Below are positions 19,062 to 28,467 of a stretch of 64,000 nt of DNA, one piece after another. The notes beneath the pieces were generated by a model that worked only from the letters and a program-made list of their open reading frames with translations, was not told the origin of the DNA and did no database searches. How positions within the stretch are numbered: position 1 is the first letter of the stretch; each line of letters opens with the position of its first letter. Origin of the DNA: Psychrobacter immobilis (GTDB lineage: Bacteria; Pseudomonadota; Gammaproteobacteria; Pseudomonadales; Moraxellaceae); assembly GCF_904846235.1 (NCBI RefSeq), contig NZ_CAJGZN010000007.1:114053-178052 (forward strand), read 5' to 3'. A program made the translations under genes and the position numbers.

Positions 19062-21134
19062 ATGCAGCAGTCACCTCATTCTCCAAAGTCTCAGTTCCTA
19101 TCTACATCAGCGCTGGATTCTGCTGCCCAGCTATCGAGCTTACAGCAGACCTATACTGAGATTCCACGTGTGCGTCCTGATACGCCATTGCTTGATGCAA
19201 TCGATACGCCCTCTAACCTGAGCACATTGAGCAAAGATCAGCTGATTACATTGGCTGATGAGCTGCGTCTTTTTTTGTTGTATTCAGCTGGTCAGAGCGG
19301 TGGGCATTTCGGTGCCAACTTGGGTGTGGTTGAACTAACCATAGTACTGCATTATCTATTAGACACACCAAACGATCAGATCGTATGGGACGTGGGTCAT
19401 CAAGCCTATGCCCATAAAGTATTGACAGGACGCCGTGATCAGTTGAGCACTATCCGGTCTAAAGATGGGCTGACGGCATTCCCAGAGCGCGCAGAATCTG
19501 TCTACGATACATTTGGCGTTGGGCATTCATCGACCTCTATTTCAGCTGGTCTGGGTATGAGTCTCGCACTGCGTTATCAGGGCCGCGAGCAAACGGTTGC
19601 TTGCATCATTGGTGATGGTGCGATGACAGGTGGTATGGCATTTGAGGCCATGAATGACGCAGTACAGCAAGATGCTGATTTACTGGTCATTCTAAACGAT
19701 AATGATATGTCGATATCTTGCTCTATTGGTGGATTTTCACGACATTTAGCCATGCTTTGGGAATCAGGTTATCAAGTTGATATCTCTGAGTCAGGTGAGC
19801 CTGTACTCTGCCACCGTCCTGATATGCAAGCGTTCGATCGCCGCAAACGTCACAAAGAGATGCGTGATGTTCCGCAGCTAGAAGACAACTTATTCAAAGC
19901 GATTGGTTTTACCTATTTTGGTCCGTTTGATGGGCATAATATTCCTGAGCTACTGCGCGTATTGTCACTGGCGAAGCAAGTAAAAGGCCCAGTACTAGTG
20001 CATATCTATACCACTAAGGGTAAAGGCTTTGCACCAGCAGAATTAGATCCAGTGGGCTATCACGCAATCAGTAAATTGCCAGTCGAAAATCATAAAGAAC
20101 ATGAAAAGTCTAAAGCTGACTCTATAGAGCAGTTAAAAAAACAAACAAGTACAAAGCCAGCGTTAAAATATTCACAAGTATTTGGCCAGTTCTTATGTGA
20201 TAAAGCGGCTGAAGACGATAAGCTACTAGCTGTCACCCCTGCCATGGAAGAAGGCTCAGGGATGACTGACTTTGCTTGTCAGTTTCCAGAGCGTTTCTTT
20301 GATGTGGCCATTGCTGAGCAACACGCTGTCACGCTAGCGGCTGGGATGGCAACTCAAGGCGTCAAACCTATTGTCGCGATTTATTCAACGTTCTTGCAGC
20401 GTGGATATGATCAGCTGATTCATGATGTTGCGTTGCAGAATTTAGACGTAATGTTTGCCATCGATCGAGCGGGCCTAGTCGGTGAAGATGGTGCCACACA
20501 TGCTGGCGTGTTTGATTTCGGATTCTTGCGTTGTGTGCCTAATATGGTGATTGCAGCGCCAAAAGATGAGAACGAATGCTACCACTTGCTCAATACTTGC
20601 TATGAATATTCAGGTTGCACGGCGGTACGTTATCCGCGTGGTACAGGCACAGGTGCTGATATTGAGCAGCCAGCTCAAACTTATAAAGTTGGTGAAGCGG
20701 TTGTCGAGTCAGTATTAGGTAAAACTGATGCGCCTTACAAATTGGCACTATTGGCCTTTGGTACGATGGTCGCGACTGCTCAGCAAGCAGCAGAAACCCT
20801 AATAAATAACGATGCAGCATTAGATTACCAGATACAGGTGGTCAATATGCGCTGGGTAAAACCGCTAGATACCGCCATGCTTGAGACGTTGTTAGCACAA
20901 GGGGTCACTCATATAGCAACCCTAGAAGAGCACATGATTATGGGCGGCGCAGGTAGTGCAGTGAATGAATATTTACTCAATGAGTCGGCAGCCTTTAAGC
21001 AAAGTCGTCCAGCTATTACTAATATCGGTATTCCTGATCGCTTTATTGCTCATGGCTCCCAAGCAGAACAATTGGCTGACTGTGGTTTAGATGTCGAAGG
21101 CGTAATTAAACAGCTTAAAACGCTCTTATCTTAA
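19062..21134 (+). CDS. dxs: 1-deoxy-D-xylulose-5-phosphate synthase
   Basis: DXS condenses pyruvate and glyceraldehyde 3-phosphate in the first step of the MEP isoprenoid pathway and uses thiamine diphosphate. The roughly 690-residue protein has the substrate-binding [15 protein letters not shown], the [13 protein letters not shown] motif and the ThDP/Mg2+ motif [15 protein letters not shown]. The transketolase pyrimidine domain ([18 protein letters not shown], then [15 protein letters not shown]) and the C-terminal domain follow. An insert of about 35 charged residues lies after KLPVENH. I chose the ATG at 19062, which gives a leader of about 40 residues before the family homology; the ribosome binding site is weak and an in-frame TTG exists at 18984. 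thiG (thiazole synthesis, hence ThDP) is nearby. Confidence 0.94.
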   Translation: MQQSPHSPKSQFLSTSALDSAAQLSSLQQTYTEIPRVRPDTPLLDAIDTPSNLSTLSKDQLITLADELRLFLLYSAGQSGGHFGANLGVVELTIVLHYLLDTPNDQIVWDVGHQAYAHKVLTGRRDQLSTIRSKDGLTAFPERAESVYDTFGVGHSSTSISAGLGMSLALRYQGREQTVACIIGDGAMTGGMAFEAMNDAVQQDADLLVILNDNDMSISCSIGGFSRHLAMLWESGYQVDISESGEPVLCHRPDMQAFDRRKRHKEMRDVPQLEDNLFKAIGFTYFGPFDGHNIPELLRVLSLAKQVKGPVLVHIYTTKGKGFAPAELDPVGYHAISKLPVENHKEHEKSKADSIEQLKKQTSTKPALKYSQVFGQFLCDKAAEDDKLLAVTPAMEEGSGMTDFACQFPERFFDVAIAEQHAVTLAAGMATQGVKPIVAIYSTFLQRGYDQLIHDVALQNLDVMFAIDRAGLVGEDGATHAGVFDFGFLRCVPNMVIAAPKDENECYHLLNTCYEYSGCTAVRYPRGTGTGADIEQPAQTYKVGEAVVESVLGKTDAPYKLALLAFGTMVATAQQAAETLINNDAALDYQIQVVNMRWVKPLDTAMLETLLAQGVTHIATLEEHMIMGGAGSAVNEYLLNESAAFKQSRPAITNIGIPDRFIAHGSQAEQLADCGLDVEGVIKQLKTLLS

Positions 21135-21489
21135 GCAATGTTTCTAGCGTTACAATATTATTTTAAAAAATTAATGCACTAAAAATGTGTTAATTAAAAC
21201 CGATATAAGCTCCTTAAACAGAGCAAACGCCTGCTAGCCGTAGGTGCTAACTTTTTTACAACTTGCGCAGTTTAGATGATCGCCAAAGTACTGGCTTGGT
21301 CAGCGTGACGGTTTTTTCGTTTTTATCGAACAATTTTAGTATAATGCGGGTGTCTTTTATAAGTTTCCGTTTATAAGAGACACGTTTTTAATCGCATAGA
21401 TGTGGTGTGATGCGGCGGCTGTTTGGCATGTTGTGGGCACAGAGTTAGTCTTATTTTTTATATTCATTCATCAAGCAAATAGGTTATTT
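21135..21489. other. Intergenic region upstream of suhB
   Basis: A TATAAT hexamer at 21340-21345, followed by GCGGG, is the best -10 candidate for suhB; no convincing -35 lies 17 bases upstream. No clear terminator for dxs was found. The suhB frame is open back to 21400, but that segment has no family similarity. Confidence 0.35.
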
Positions 21490-22317
21490 ATGGAACCCAT
21501 GGTCGTCATCGCAGCGCGTACTGCTGAAAAAGTTGGTAAAGAGATTTTATATGCGCATCAAAACCGCCACAAAATCGAGTTAGATATCGAGTCTAAAGGA
21601 CTTGATGGTCTGGTTACCCGCATTGATCGCTTTAGCGAAGAGCTCACGATTGAGACGCTAAAAGCCAGCTATCCTAATCATTCATTTTTGGGTGAAGAGT
21701 TTGGTATGCAAGAAGGTCGCGGCGAAGATGCTGACTGGTGCTGGATTATCGATCCACTAGACGGCACTAAGAACTTTGTCCACGGTGTACCGCAGTTCTG
21801 CGTATCTATCGCTGTACAGCATAAAGGTGTTACCCAACATGGTGTGGTCTATGATCCAGTACGTGATGAGATGTTCTCAGCGAGCCGTGGTAAAGGCGCG
21901 CGCTTGAACAATCGCCGTATGCAAGTGAGCGAACGCAAAACCATTGATGGCGGTTTCTTTACGACTGGTCATCCGCTTGAGCGTAAGCGCAATGGCGAAG
22001 TTATCTCTTATGCTAAACAGCACTTTGAGAGCTTACAGAAGATATCTGAGGCAGGTGGTCAGGTACGTCGTATGGGTTCAGCTGCGCTTGACTTGTGCTA
22101 TGTTGCTGCTGGTCGTTTTGACGGTTATTTTGAGATGTCTATCAAGCCTTGGGACATCGCTGCGGGCGAGCTTATCGTAACTGAAGCACGCGGTGTGGTG
22201 GTTGATCATACTGGCGCGCACAACTCTATGACATCAGGCTCTATCTTCGCTTGTAATGTGAAATTGCTTAAGCCGTTGATGCAAACAGTTGTCCCAATCT
22301 GGGGTGACGCAATTTAA
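21490..22317 (+). CDS. suhB: Inositol monophosphatase family protein SuhB
   Basis: A 275-residue member of the Mg2+-dependent, Li+-sensitive phosphatases. It shows the metal site GEEFG (about residue 68), the core motif IDPLDGTKNFVHG and the C-terminal WDIAAGELIVTEARG. In E. coli SuhB also binds the rRNA antitermination complex with Nus factors, besides hydrolysing inositol-1-phosphate. I chose the ATG at 21490 because family similarity starts at MEPMVVIAARTAEK. The frame continues upstream to an ATG at 21400, but that adds 30 residues not typical of SuhB. The ribosome binding site is weak (AGG). Confidence 0.92.
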   Translation: MEPMVVIAARTAEKVGKEILYAHQNRHKIELDIESKGLDGLVTRIDRFSEELTIETLKASYPNHSFLGEEFGMQEGRGEDADWCWIIDPLDGTKNFVHGVPQFCVSIAVQHKGVTQHGVVYDPVRDEMFSASRGKGARLNNRRMQVSERKTIDGGFFTTGHPLERKRNGEVISYAKQHFESLQKISEAGGQVRRMGSAALDLCYVAAGRFDGYFEMSIKPWDIAAGELIVTEARGVVVDHTGAHNSMTSGSIFACNVKLLKPLMQTVVPIWGDAI

Positions 22318-22370
22318 ACGTTAACCTTAATGCTATTAACGTTTAGCGCCTAGATATAGTTAATATCTAG
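22315..22370. repeat. Two inverted repeats just after suhB
   Basis: TAAACGTTAA (22315-22324, including the suhB stop codon) and TTAACGTTTA (22336-22345) form a perfect 10-bp inverted repeat. CTAGATAT (22350-22357) and ATATCTAG (22363-22370) form a second, perfect 8-bp one. Neither is followed by a T-run, so they are stem-loops placed before the real terminator. Confidence 0.7.
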
Positions 22371-22384
22371 ATTGAGTATGAATG

Positions 22385-22419
22385 AAAAAAGCTGGTTCCG
22401 TTATGGAGCCAGCTTTTTT
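22385..22419. terminator. Bidirectional terminator shared by suhB and the WS/DGAT gene
   Basis: AAAAAAGCTGGTTCC (22385-22399) pairs with GGAGCCAGCTTTTTT (22405-22419) with one wobble pair and a 5-base loop. The stop codon of the minus-strand gene lies in the loop (22401-22403), so the right arm encodes its last residues. Confidence 0.88.
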
Positions 22420-23840
22420 GTTTGATTATTACCCTTATTGTCATTTTTATCTTCAACAGTAATACCTTTGAATGCTAATTCCTTACTGGTAGTTTCTAGC
22501 AACTGCAATTCTTCTTCTATCAGCATCAGCATATCTTGTACGCGAGGCAGCGCCTTACTACAAGCGGTAATACCAAACTCAATCTTATCCAAATAACTGG
22601 CTAGGGTGATGTTCATGGCTTGACCATTGAACACGATAGAAGCAGGGTATAGCGATTGCAAGCGCGCGCCGTTCCAGTACAGTGGCTTTTCAGAGCCAGG
22701 AACGTTGGAGATAATTAAGTTAAAGGCCTGCTTTTTGGGGAATAACCCTGTCGCTAGATTGATACCCTCCCACGCATAGGCAATCACACTATAGTTGATA
22801 ACCTGCGCTTGATTCATGCGGCGAAAGCGACGTTTGCCGTTATTCATACTGCGATGAATCAATTCTATTCTGCGTAAAGGATTGTCTAAGTGGGTACCCA
22901 AATTTGCCAATACAAATGACAGCTGATTGCCCGAGACGCTCTTATCTGTACGTAGCGACATCGGCACAAAGGCAATCAATGGTTTGCTCGGCAGGGCGTC
23001 CATCGAGATTAAATAGCGACGAAGGGCACCAGAACAGACGGCGAGTACCACATCATTTTTGCTGATATTCAATCTCTCTGCGATATCATTAAAGCGTTTG
23101 ATGTCATAAGACTGTGCTGCTATACGACGAGAGGCTGAAATGCGCTTGTTCAAAATGCTCATAGGTGCATCAAAAGTGCCGACATAGCCTTCATCGCTAT
23201 AGTTTTTAAGGTTGTCTAGCAGCTCTGTGAATACAGGTTTGATGGTAGAGATTTGCTCTTTAATGATGCGTTTGACCGATCTTTCAGCTGGCAAGATAGC
23301 GTTGACATGGTTGCGATGGCGCGCCATCAACGACCACACTGGCAAGGTTACGGGTTCTGTCGCTGATTGCGATAGCGACTTTTGTACCAAACGCATCGCA
23401 GCGATGCCATCTACCAATGAATGGTGAATCTTAAAGTACAACGCAAAACGCTCAGGGCTGCCCTCGGTTTCGGGTTCAATACCCTCAACCACATGACACT
23501 CCCACAGCGGCATGGCACGGTCCAACAGACGTCCATGCTCTCGTGAAACGTACATCAATAGCTCACGAGCACGCGCAGGTTTTGGCAATGCGACATGATG
23601 GAAATGATGTTCGACATCGAAGTTTTTGTCTTTTTTCCAAAACATCAAATGTTCAAGCACTTGGTTAAATGGAAAGCTTGGCGGCACATCAGAGTCTTGC
23701 ATCTGCTTGACCAGTTGATAGACAAAATCGCTCCCTGCATCATCTGGCAATTCAAACAAGAATAAGCCACCAACGTGCATGGGCTGTTTACGCGACTCAA
23801 GAAGTAAAAACAACTGGTCGACTGCTGTGAGAAGTCGCAT
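22401..23840 (-). CDS. atfA: Wax ester synthase / acyl-CoA:diacylglycerol acyltransferase
   Basis: This 479-residue protein belongs to the bifunctional WS/DGAT family, which makes wax esters and triacylglycerols as storage lipids. The active-site motif HHSLVDG is at residues 139-145. Further family markers are the N-terminal MRLLTAVDQLFLLLESRKQP, PLWECHVVEGI, FVPMSLRT and the late NLIISNVPGSEKPLYWNGA. Length agrees with Acinetobacter AtfA (458 aa), with an added polar tail. AAAGGA lies about 8 bases before the ATG. The last codons (KKLAP) are encoded by one arm of the terminator hairpin. Confidence 0.93.
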   Translation of the reverse strand: MRLLTAVDQLFLLLESRKQPMHVGGLFLFELPDDAGSDFVYQLVKQMQDSDVPPSFPFNQVLEHLMFWKKDKNFDVEHHFHHVALPKPARARELLMYVSREHGRLLDRAMPLWECHVVEGIEPETEGSPERFALYFKIHHSLVDGIAAMRLVQKSLSQSATEPVTLPVWSLMARHRNHVNAILPAERSVKRIIKEQISTIKPVFTELLDNLKNYSDEGYVGTFDAPMSILNKRISASRRIAAQSYDIKRFNDIAERLNISKNDVVLAVCSGALRRYLISMDALPSKPLIAFVPMSLRTDKSVSGNQLSFVLANLGTHLDNPLRRIELIHRSMNNGKRRFRRMNQAQVINYSVIAYAWEGINLATGLFPKKQAFNLIISNVPGSEKPLYWNGARLQSLYPASIVFNGQAMNITLASYLDKIEFGITACSKALPRVQDMLMLIEEELQLLETTSKELAFKGITVEDKNDNKGNNQTKKLAP

Positions 23841-23922
23841 AATAAATCCTTTTATGACGATAAGTGTTATGTGAAAATTATAATGAGTAGATACTCAATC
23901 AAATAACATTTTTTATTATTTT

Positions 23923-23989
23923 ATAGAGCGTGTTAAGCAATCAACCATAGCACTGACAGCACTATACGTAAATACTCAACACGCTCTAT
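23923..23989. repeat. 67-bp element with perfect 12-bp terminal inverted repeats
   Basis: ATAGAGCGTGTT (23923-23934) and AACACGCTCTAT (23978-23989) enclose 43 bases. No T-run follows on either strand, which argues against a plain terminator. It lies between the 3' end of thiG and the 5' end of the WS/DGAT gene. A small non-autonomous mobile element or a dispersed repeat is possible. Confidence 0.6.
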
Positions 23990-24014
23990 TATGATATGTC
24001 ATTTATACTTCAAT

Positions 24015-24836
24015 TTATTGAAAGAAATACCCAGTCTGTGGTGAGCTGGCAGTAGCCATCTTACGCATTGGCATACGACCTGCCAAAAACGCAGCGCGAC
24101 CTGCCCACATAGCATGTTTCATTGCATGTGCCATCATTACTGGGTTTTGTGCATTGGCAATGGCTGAGTTCATCAGTACACCATCACAGCCAAGCTCCAT
24201 CGCGAGTGCAGCATCAGACGCAGTACCGACACCAGCATCAACCAATACGGGTACTTTGGCGTTTTCGATTATTAAGCTAAGCGTATGACGATTGAGTAGA
24301 CCAAGTCCTGAACCAATCAAACTGCCAAGCGGCATAATGGCGACACAGCCCATGCTTTCTAATTCTTGTGCGACGATAGGGTCATCTGACGTATAAACCA
24401 TCACTTCAAAACCATCATCGATTAATACTTTGGCGGCTTTTAAAGTTTCCATAACGTTTGGATATAAGGTTTTCTCATCACCCAATACCTCAAGCTTAAC
24501 CAAATTATGCCCACCCAATAATTCGCGAGCAAGCTTACAAGTGCGAATGGCTGTTTCGGCGTCAAAGCAGCCAGCAGTATTCGGTAATATCGTATATTTA
24601 TCAGGTGAAATCACATCTAATAAGTTAGGCTCATCACTGTTTTGTCCAATATTGACACGGCGAATAGCAACGGTCACGATTTCGGCTGCTGAAGCGGCAA
24701 TGGCTTCTCCAGTCTCTGTCATGTCTTTATATTTACCGGTACCGACTAACAGACGCGAAGAAAAGGTACGACTACCGACAGTAAAGGTATCTTGTAAAAG
24801 TGGTGTTGGATGAGTAGTGCTAACGTTCTCTGACAT
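24015..24836 (-). CDS. thiG: Thiazole synthase ThiG
   Basis: ThiG forms the thiazole ring of thiamine from deoxyxylulose 5-phosphate, dehydroglycine and the ThiS thiocarboxylate. The 273-residue TIM-barrel protein shows [12 protein letters not shown], the Schiff-base region [40 protein letters not shown] and [15 protein letters not shown], all diagnostic. I start it at the ATG at 24836 ([10 protein letters not shown]), preceded by AGGA; the frame is open to 24974, but the extra 46 residues are hydrophobic, have no ThiG similarity and are probably not translated. No TPP riboswitch is visible upstream and no thiS is adjacent. Confidence 0.95.
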   Translation of the reverse strand: MSENVSTTHPTPLLQDTFTVGSRTFSSRLLVGTGKYKDMTETGEAIAASAAEIVTVAIRRVNIGQNSDEPNLLDVISPDKYTILPNTAGCFDAETAIRTCKLARELLGGHNLVKLEVLGDEKTLYPNVMETLKAAKVLIDDGFEVMVYTSDDPIVAQELESMGCVAIMPLGSLIGSGLGLLNRHTLSLIIENAKVPVLVDAGVGTASDAALAMELGCDGVLMNSAIANAQNPVMMAHAMKHAMWAGRAAFLAGRMPMRKMATASSPQTGYFFQ

Positions 24837-25110
24837 AACGGAAAATCCTAATATCGAGCGGGAGAAGGGACAGACAAAATATGATGGGTAATCTAAGCAA
24901 TCTAAAAGGTGTAATAGACAATGGCAAGCTATCAGCAAAAAAAGGCATGATATGCTAACTTTGATAGCAATCATATGTGCTAGGCGATAGGTATAAAGCG
25001 CCAGTCACATAAAATAATACCCGTCTAAAACAAAATGCTATTATAACAAACTCATGCAACCTTACTGGCAGTCTTTTTTGATTCGAACTGTTAAGGACAA
25101 GGCATCCATC

Positions 25111-25230
25111 ATGTCTTGGCGTGCGTACTTCTTATCCTCTCCTCACTTATTGGGCCGTCTTTATGATGCAGTTGCCATACAGCTTTGCGAAACGCCATCA
25201 GATTTTGGCCATACTTGCGATAGACCCTGA
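25111..25230 (+). CDS. Possible 39-aa leader ORF overlapping the gspE start
   Basis: An ATG at 25111 has the best-placed ribosome binding site in the region (AAGG, 8 bases away) but lies in a different frame from gspE. It would encode 39 residues beginning MSWRAYFLSSPHLLG and end within gspE. It may be a leader peptide for translational coupling, a chance ORF or the trace of a frameshift. Confidence 0.25.
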   Translation: MSWRAYFLSSPHLLGRLYDAVAIQLCETPSDFGHTCDRP

Positions 25231-26716
25231 ATTGCCGCCAACATTGGTACTCACCAAAGCGACTCCGTTGTCAGCGATCAACGAAGCGGTACGGTTTTTA
25301 CAGCAGCAAGGCATTCGCGGTGTACCCACTTACGAAAGTGTCAGCACGGATGATTTTGAAAAACGTATGAACGCGGCTTATGCTGGTAATACAGGAGAGT
25401 CGCAGCATATTGCTGCTGGACTTGAGGACCATCCTGATCTCGATAGCTTGGCAGATAGCGTCCCTGAAACTGAAGACTTGATGGATCAACAAGACGATGC
25501 ACCTATCATTCGTTTGATCAACGCCTTGTTGTCCGAAGCCATTCGTTTAAGTGCCTCAGACATTCATATCGAAACCTTTGAAAAGCGCTTGGTCGTTCGT
25601 TTCCGAGTTGATGGTGAGCTAAAAGAAATCATCACACCAAAACGCCAACTGGCTCCATTGTTGGTTTCGCGTATTAAAGTAATGGCTAAATTAGACATCG
25701 CCGAAAAGCGAGTGCCGCAAGATGGTCGTATCAGTTTAAGACTGGCAGGGCGAGAGGTCGATGTGCGTGTATCGACCTTACCATCGAGCTTTGGTGAGCG
25801 TGTGGTGATGCGTCTATTAGACAAGCAAGCTGGTCGTTTGAACATGACGTATTTGGGGCTGTCTGATAATGACTATACTGAGCTAAAACGCTTAATCCAT
25901 CGTCCACACGGTATTATTTTGGTGACAGGGCCGACTGGCTCGGGTAAAACCACGACGCTATATTCGGCACTGACAGATCTCAATGACCAAACGCGCAATA
26001 TCTTAACCGCCGAAGATCCCATTGAGTTTCAGCTTGACGGTATCGGACAGACACAGGTCAATAATAAGGTAGATATGACCTTTGCCAAAAGTCTGCGCGC
26101 GATGTTGCGTCAAGATCCAGATGTGGTGATGGTGGGTGAGATTCGCGATTTAGAGACGGCAGAGATTGCTGTACAGGCGTCTTTGACAGGACATTTGGTC
26201 TTATCAACGCTGCATACCAACACCGCGATTGGCGCAGTCACTCGATTGCAAGATATGGGTGTTGAGCCATTTTTATTATCGTCGTCACTGATCGGCGTGG
26301 TAGCACAGCGCTTAGTGCGTACTTTATGCTCACATTGTCATGGCTGGCAGGCTGCTGATACTGAGCAAGCCAAACTATTTACCGAAATTGGCATTGGGTC
26401 AGGGTTGAAAAGTGATGCCGAAGATATAGCAAGTGAGTCGATTCGTTTGCCCAAGCCAGTTGGCTGCGATAAATGTAATCAGTCAGGGTTTAAAGGACGT
26501 ACTGCTATCTATGAAGTCGTGCCAATCGACGATACATTGCGCCGTATGATTCATAGCAATACGGCTGAATATGAACTAGAAGAATACGCGCGCCAGCAAA
26601 CCCCATCGATTCGTGCAGATGGTTTGCGTAAAGTCATAGAAGGGCGGACGACATTGGAGGAAGTGCTGCGAGTGACGAAAGAAAGCGCCTTAACGGACGA
26701 GACGATACTGGTATAA
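25163..26716 (+). CDS. gspE: Type II secretion system ATPase GspE
   Basis: GspE is the cytoplasmic ATPase that powers pseudopilus assembly of the type II secretion system. The 517-residue protein starts with the usual LPYSFAKRH. The N-terminal domain leads into DAPIIRLINALLSEAIRLSASDIHIETFEKRLVVRFR. Walker A is GPTGSGKTTT, the Asp box EDPIEFQLDGIGQTQVN, Walker B MVGEIRDLETAEIA and the His box TGHLVLSTLHTN. The zinc-binding four-Cys module (CSHCHGW, then CDKCNQSGFKGRTAIYE) separates GspE from PilB relatives lacking it. The start is uncertain: the ATG at 25163 fits family length but lacks a ribosome binding site, and a GTG at 25121 is in frame. Other gsp genes are 8-10 kb downstream. Confidence 0.92.
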   Translation: MMQLPYSFAKRHQILAILAIDPELPPTLVLTKATPLSAINEAVRFLQQQGIRGVPTYESVSTDDFEKRMNAAYAGNTGESQHIAAGLEDHPDLDSLADSVPETEDLMDQQDDAPIIRLINALLSEAIRLSASDIHIETFEKRLVVRFRVDGELKEIITPKRQLAPLLVSRIKVMAKLDIAEKRVPQDGRISLRLAGREVDVRVSTLPSSFGERVVMRLLDKQAGRLNMTYLGLSDNDYTELKRLIHRPHGIILVTGPTGSGKTTTLYSALTDLNDQTRNILTAEDPIEFQLDGIGQTQVNNKVDMTFAKSLRAMLRQDPDVVMVGEIRDLETAEIAVQASLTGHLVLSTLHTNTAIGAVTRLQDMGVEPFLLSSSLIGVVAQRLVRTLCSHCHGWQAADTEQAKLFTEIGIGSGLKSDAEDIASESIRLPKPVGCDKCNQSGFKGRTAIYEVVPIDDTLRRMIHSNTAEYELEEYARQQTPSIRADGLRKVIEGRTTLEEVLRVTKESALTDETILV

Positions 26717-26750
26717 ATTTGCAGACTCGATATTGGGATAGCAAATAAAA

Positions 26751-26784
26751 AAACAACTGGCGTAAATATCCAGTTGTTTTAATA
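26751..26784 (+). terminator. Terminator after gspE
   Basis: AAACAACTGG (26751-26760) pairs with CCAGTTGTTT (26770-26779) across a 9-base loop, with T-rich sequence after it. It can also serve the convergent ridA-like gene. Confidence 0.8.
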
Positions 26785-26822
26785 TTTTTCTAATTTTGGA
26801 GCTTTAGAGTTTTTAGCCGCTA

Positions 26823-27296
26823 TTATTTTGCAGCCACACACTCAATCTCAACGCTTGCTCCAGCAGCCAGTTCTGATACACCAAAAGCTGAGCGTACAGG
26901 ATAAGGCTTTATCATCTCAGCCTTATAGACTTTGTTAAAGTCATCAAAGTCATCCATATCAGTCAGCATGACCATACATTTAACGATATCAGACTTACGG
27001 TAGCCATATTTTAATAGCGTGCTATGGATGTTATCGAGCACTTGCTTGGTTTCAGCTTTGATACCGCCTTTGACCAGTTTGCCCTCTTTAAAGCCAATTT
27101 GTCCCGACATATACAATGTATTGCCCACGCGTACAGCCTCTGAAAAAGGATAAGTACCGCCATCGCCCAAGAAAGTAGGGCTAGATTTAGCAATGCTGAC
27201 AGCCGTCGTTGTGTTGGCATTAGCGCTATGAACAAAACCCAATGAGCACATAGTGGCTAGCGCTAGCGTAGATAGGTAAGTACTAAGTTTGGACAT
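26823..27296 (-). CDS. Exported RidA/YjgF-family protein
   Basis: Residues 1-28 (MSKLSTYLSTLALATMCSLG, then FVHSANA) are a clear signal peptide, and the rest is a RidA/YjgF/UK114 domain. Typical stretches are YPFSEAVRVGNTLYMSGQIG, KQVLDNIHSTLLKYGY and the C-terminal YPVRSAFGVSELAAGASVEIECVAAK. The arginine in PVRSAFGV corresponds to the residue that binds the enamine/imine carboxylate in RidA deaminases. Cytoplasmic RidA hydrolyses reactive 2-aminoacrylate; an exported form must act on something in the periplasm, which is unknown. GAGGA precedes the ATG. The gene lies 39 bases downstream of the DUF4442 gene and may be cotranscribed with it. Confidence 0.87.
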   Translation of the reverse strand: MSKLSTYLSTLALATMCSLGFVHSANANTTTAVSIAKSSPTFLGDGGTYPFSEAVRVGNTLYMSGQIGFKEGKLVKGGIKAETKQVLDNIHSTLLKYGYRKSDIVKCMVMLTDMDDFDDFNKVYKAEMIKPYPVRSAFGVSELAAGASVEIECVAAK

Positions 27297-27335
27297 ACTG
27301 TTTCCTCATTGGGTTTGTTATCAATTTTTTATTAA

Positions 27336-28061
27336 CTATTTATCAGTACTATTATTTTGAGTAGATGAGGCATTATTTTCTTCGATTGGTGCCTCGGTTT
27401 CAGTGTCATCTTCTGCAGCTTTTTCAGACGCTTTACCTTGGCGGCGTGCCTCTAGTTCCGCTTTTGGTATCCATGCCCACGTCATCTCAACCACAATTGG
27501 ATCGCGGTCACTATCAGACTCACGATCTTTGATAACACAAGGGATAATCATCTCACCTTTTGGCGTGTTTAGGATATCCAAACGCTGTTCATCAGACAAG
27601 CTTGCAATAGCAGCAATTTGACCTTTTTTGATCGGACGATGGAAATTTACCGAGTAAGATTTAATCAGTAGGATACGATCAGAAGGCAAGTTTAAACCTA
27701 AAATAAACCCAGTTGCCGTCTCTGCCAGTAATGTGATGGCGACTGCATGGATAGAGCCGATATGGTTTTGGACGGCTTTATTGTTGTTTAAACTAACGAC
27801 GACTTGGTTTGGTTCTACCGTCTCATAATAAATGCCAGTCGTGCCGACATATGGGACGACCTTGCCAAAGGCTTTAGATAAAATACTTGAACGTGCTCCA
27901 GCAGGCAGATATTTGGTGACGGATAACAGTTTGGTAAATTGATTACTAATTGGTTTTAGCGTGCTACTGGGTTTCTCAACTGAAGATTTTGTGCTGTCAG
28001 ATACTTTGGCTGGCAGTTTATTGGTCAACTTGGCGGGTAGTTTTTTTAATAATCCTGACAT
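27336..28061 (-). CDS. DUF4442 (hotdog-fold, thioesterase-like) protein
   Basis: A 241-residue cytoplasmic protein. A Lys/Ser-rich N-terminal stretch (about 1-45) is followed by a domain with LPAGARSSILSKAFGKVVPYVGTTGIYYE, NNKAVQNHIGSIHAVAITLLAE and SVNFHRPIKKGQIAA. These match the DUF4442 hotdog fold, related to acyl-CoA thioesterases such as PaaI; NHIGSIHAVA corresponds to the catalytic helix region. The C-terminal 40 residues are acidic and disordered. AAGGA lies about 9 bases upstream. The substrate is unknown; fatty-acyl thioesterase activity is an inference. Confidence 0.75.
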   Translation of the reverse strand: MSGLLKKLPAKLTNKLPAKVSDSTKSSVEKPSSTLKPISNQFTKLLSVTKYLPAGARSSILSKAFGKVVPYVGTTGIYYETVEPNQVVVSLNNNKAVQNHIGSIHAVAITLLAETATGFILGLNLPSDRILLIKSYSVNFHRPIKKGQIAAIASLSDEQRLDILNTPKGEMIIPCVIKDRESDSDRDPIVVEMTWAWIPKAELEARRQGKASEKAAEDDTETEAPIEENNASSTQNNSTDK

Positions 28062-28333
28062 ACAAAATTCCTTAACGTAAATGAGTTGAATGACATTCTT
28101 AGCATGGCTTTTTATGATAGCAACACAAATATAGATAATGAAAGTCGCTACAAATACTATGGTACATCAACCATTGCCTTCCTACTATTATTAGCATGAA
28201 CTGCTGCGCTTACAAAACTATAGTAGCGTGGCTATGTTGCTAGGTTATGTCATCAATTTAGATCGCCACTTAAAGTAGCCTAGCTATCTTATATATCACT
28301 ATCATTTGGGCATTAATATTATTAAGTGATTGG

Positions 28334-28441
28334 TATAGTCAGTTCAATATAATTTGGATACAAGGAAGCTGAGTGGAAGTACTACAAATAGTAGACTAAG
28401 CGAGACTGACACCGTATCTAATTTATAGAGGGTTGACTATA
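28334..28441. mobile_element. MITE-like element upstream of mcrB
   Basis: A 108-bp segment bounded by perfect 8-bp inverted ends, TATAGTCA (28334-28341) and TGACTATA (28434-28441), with imperfect complementarity continuing inward. It contains no ORF, and the inner CTACAAATAGTAG can form a small hairpin. These traits fit a miniature inverted-repeat element. The rest of the 28062-28487 gap is AT-rich with nothing else recognisable. Confidence 0.55.
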
Positions 28442-28467
28442 GTTACCATGCCAATAGACAGCCACGT

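Noticed and set aside
24837..24974. N-terminal extension of ThiG to 319 residues
   Set aside because: The added residues have no ThiG similarity and a good ribosome binding site precedes the ATG at 24836.
24837..25110. TPP riboswitch before thiG
   Set aside because: Neither the CTGAGA nor the ACC-TGATCTGG-type conserved segments were found on the minus strand.
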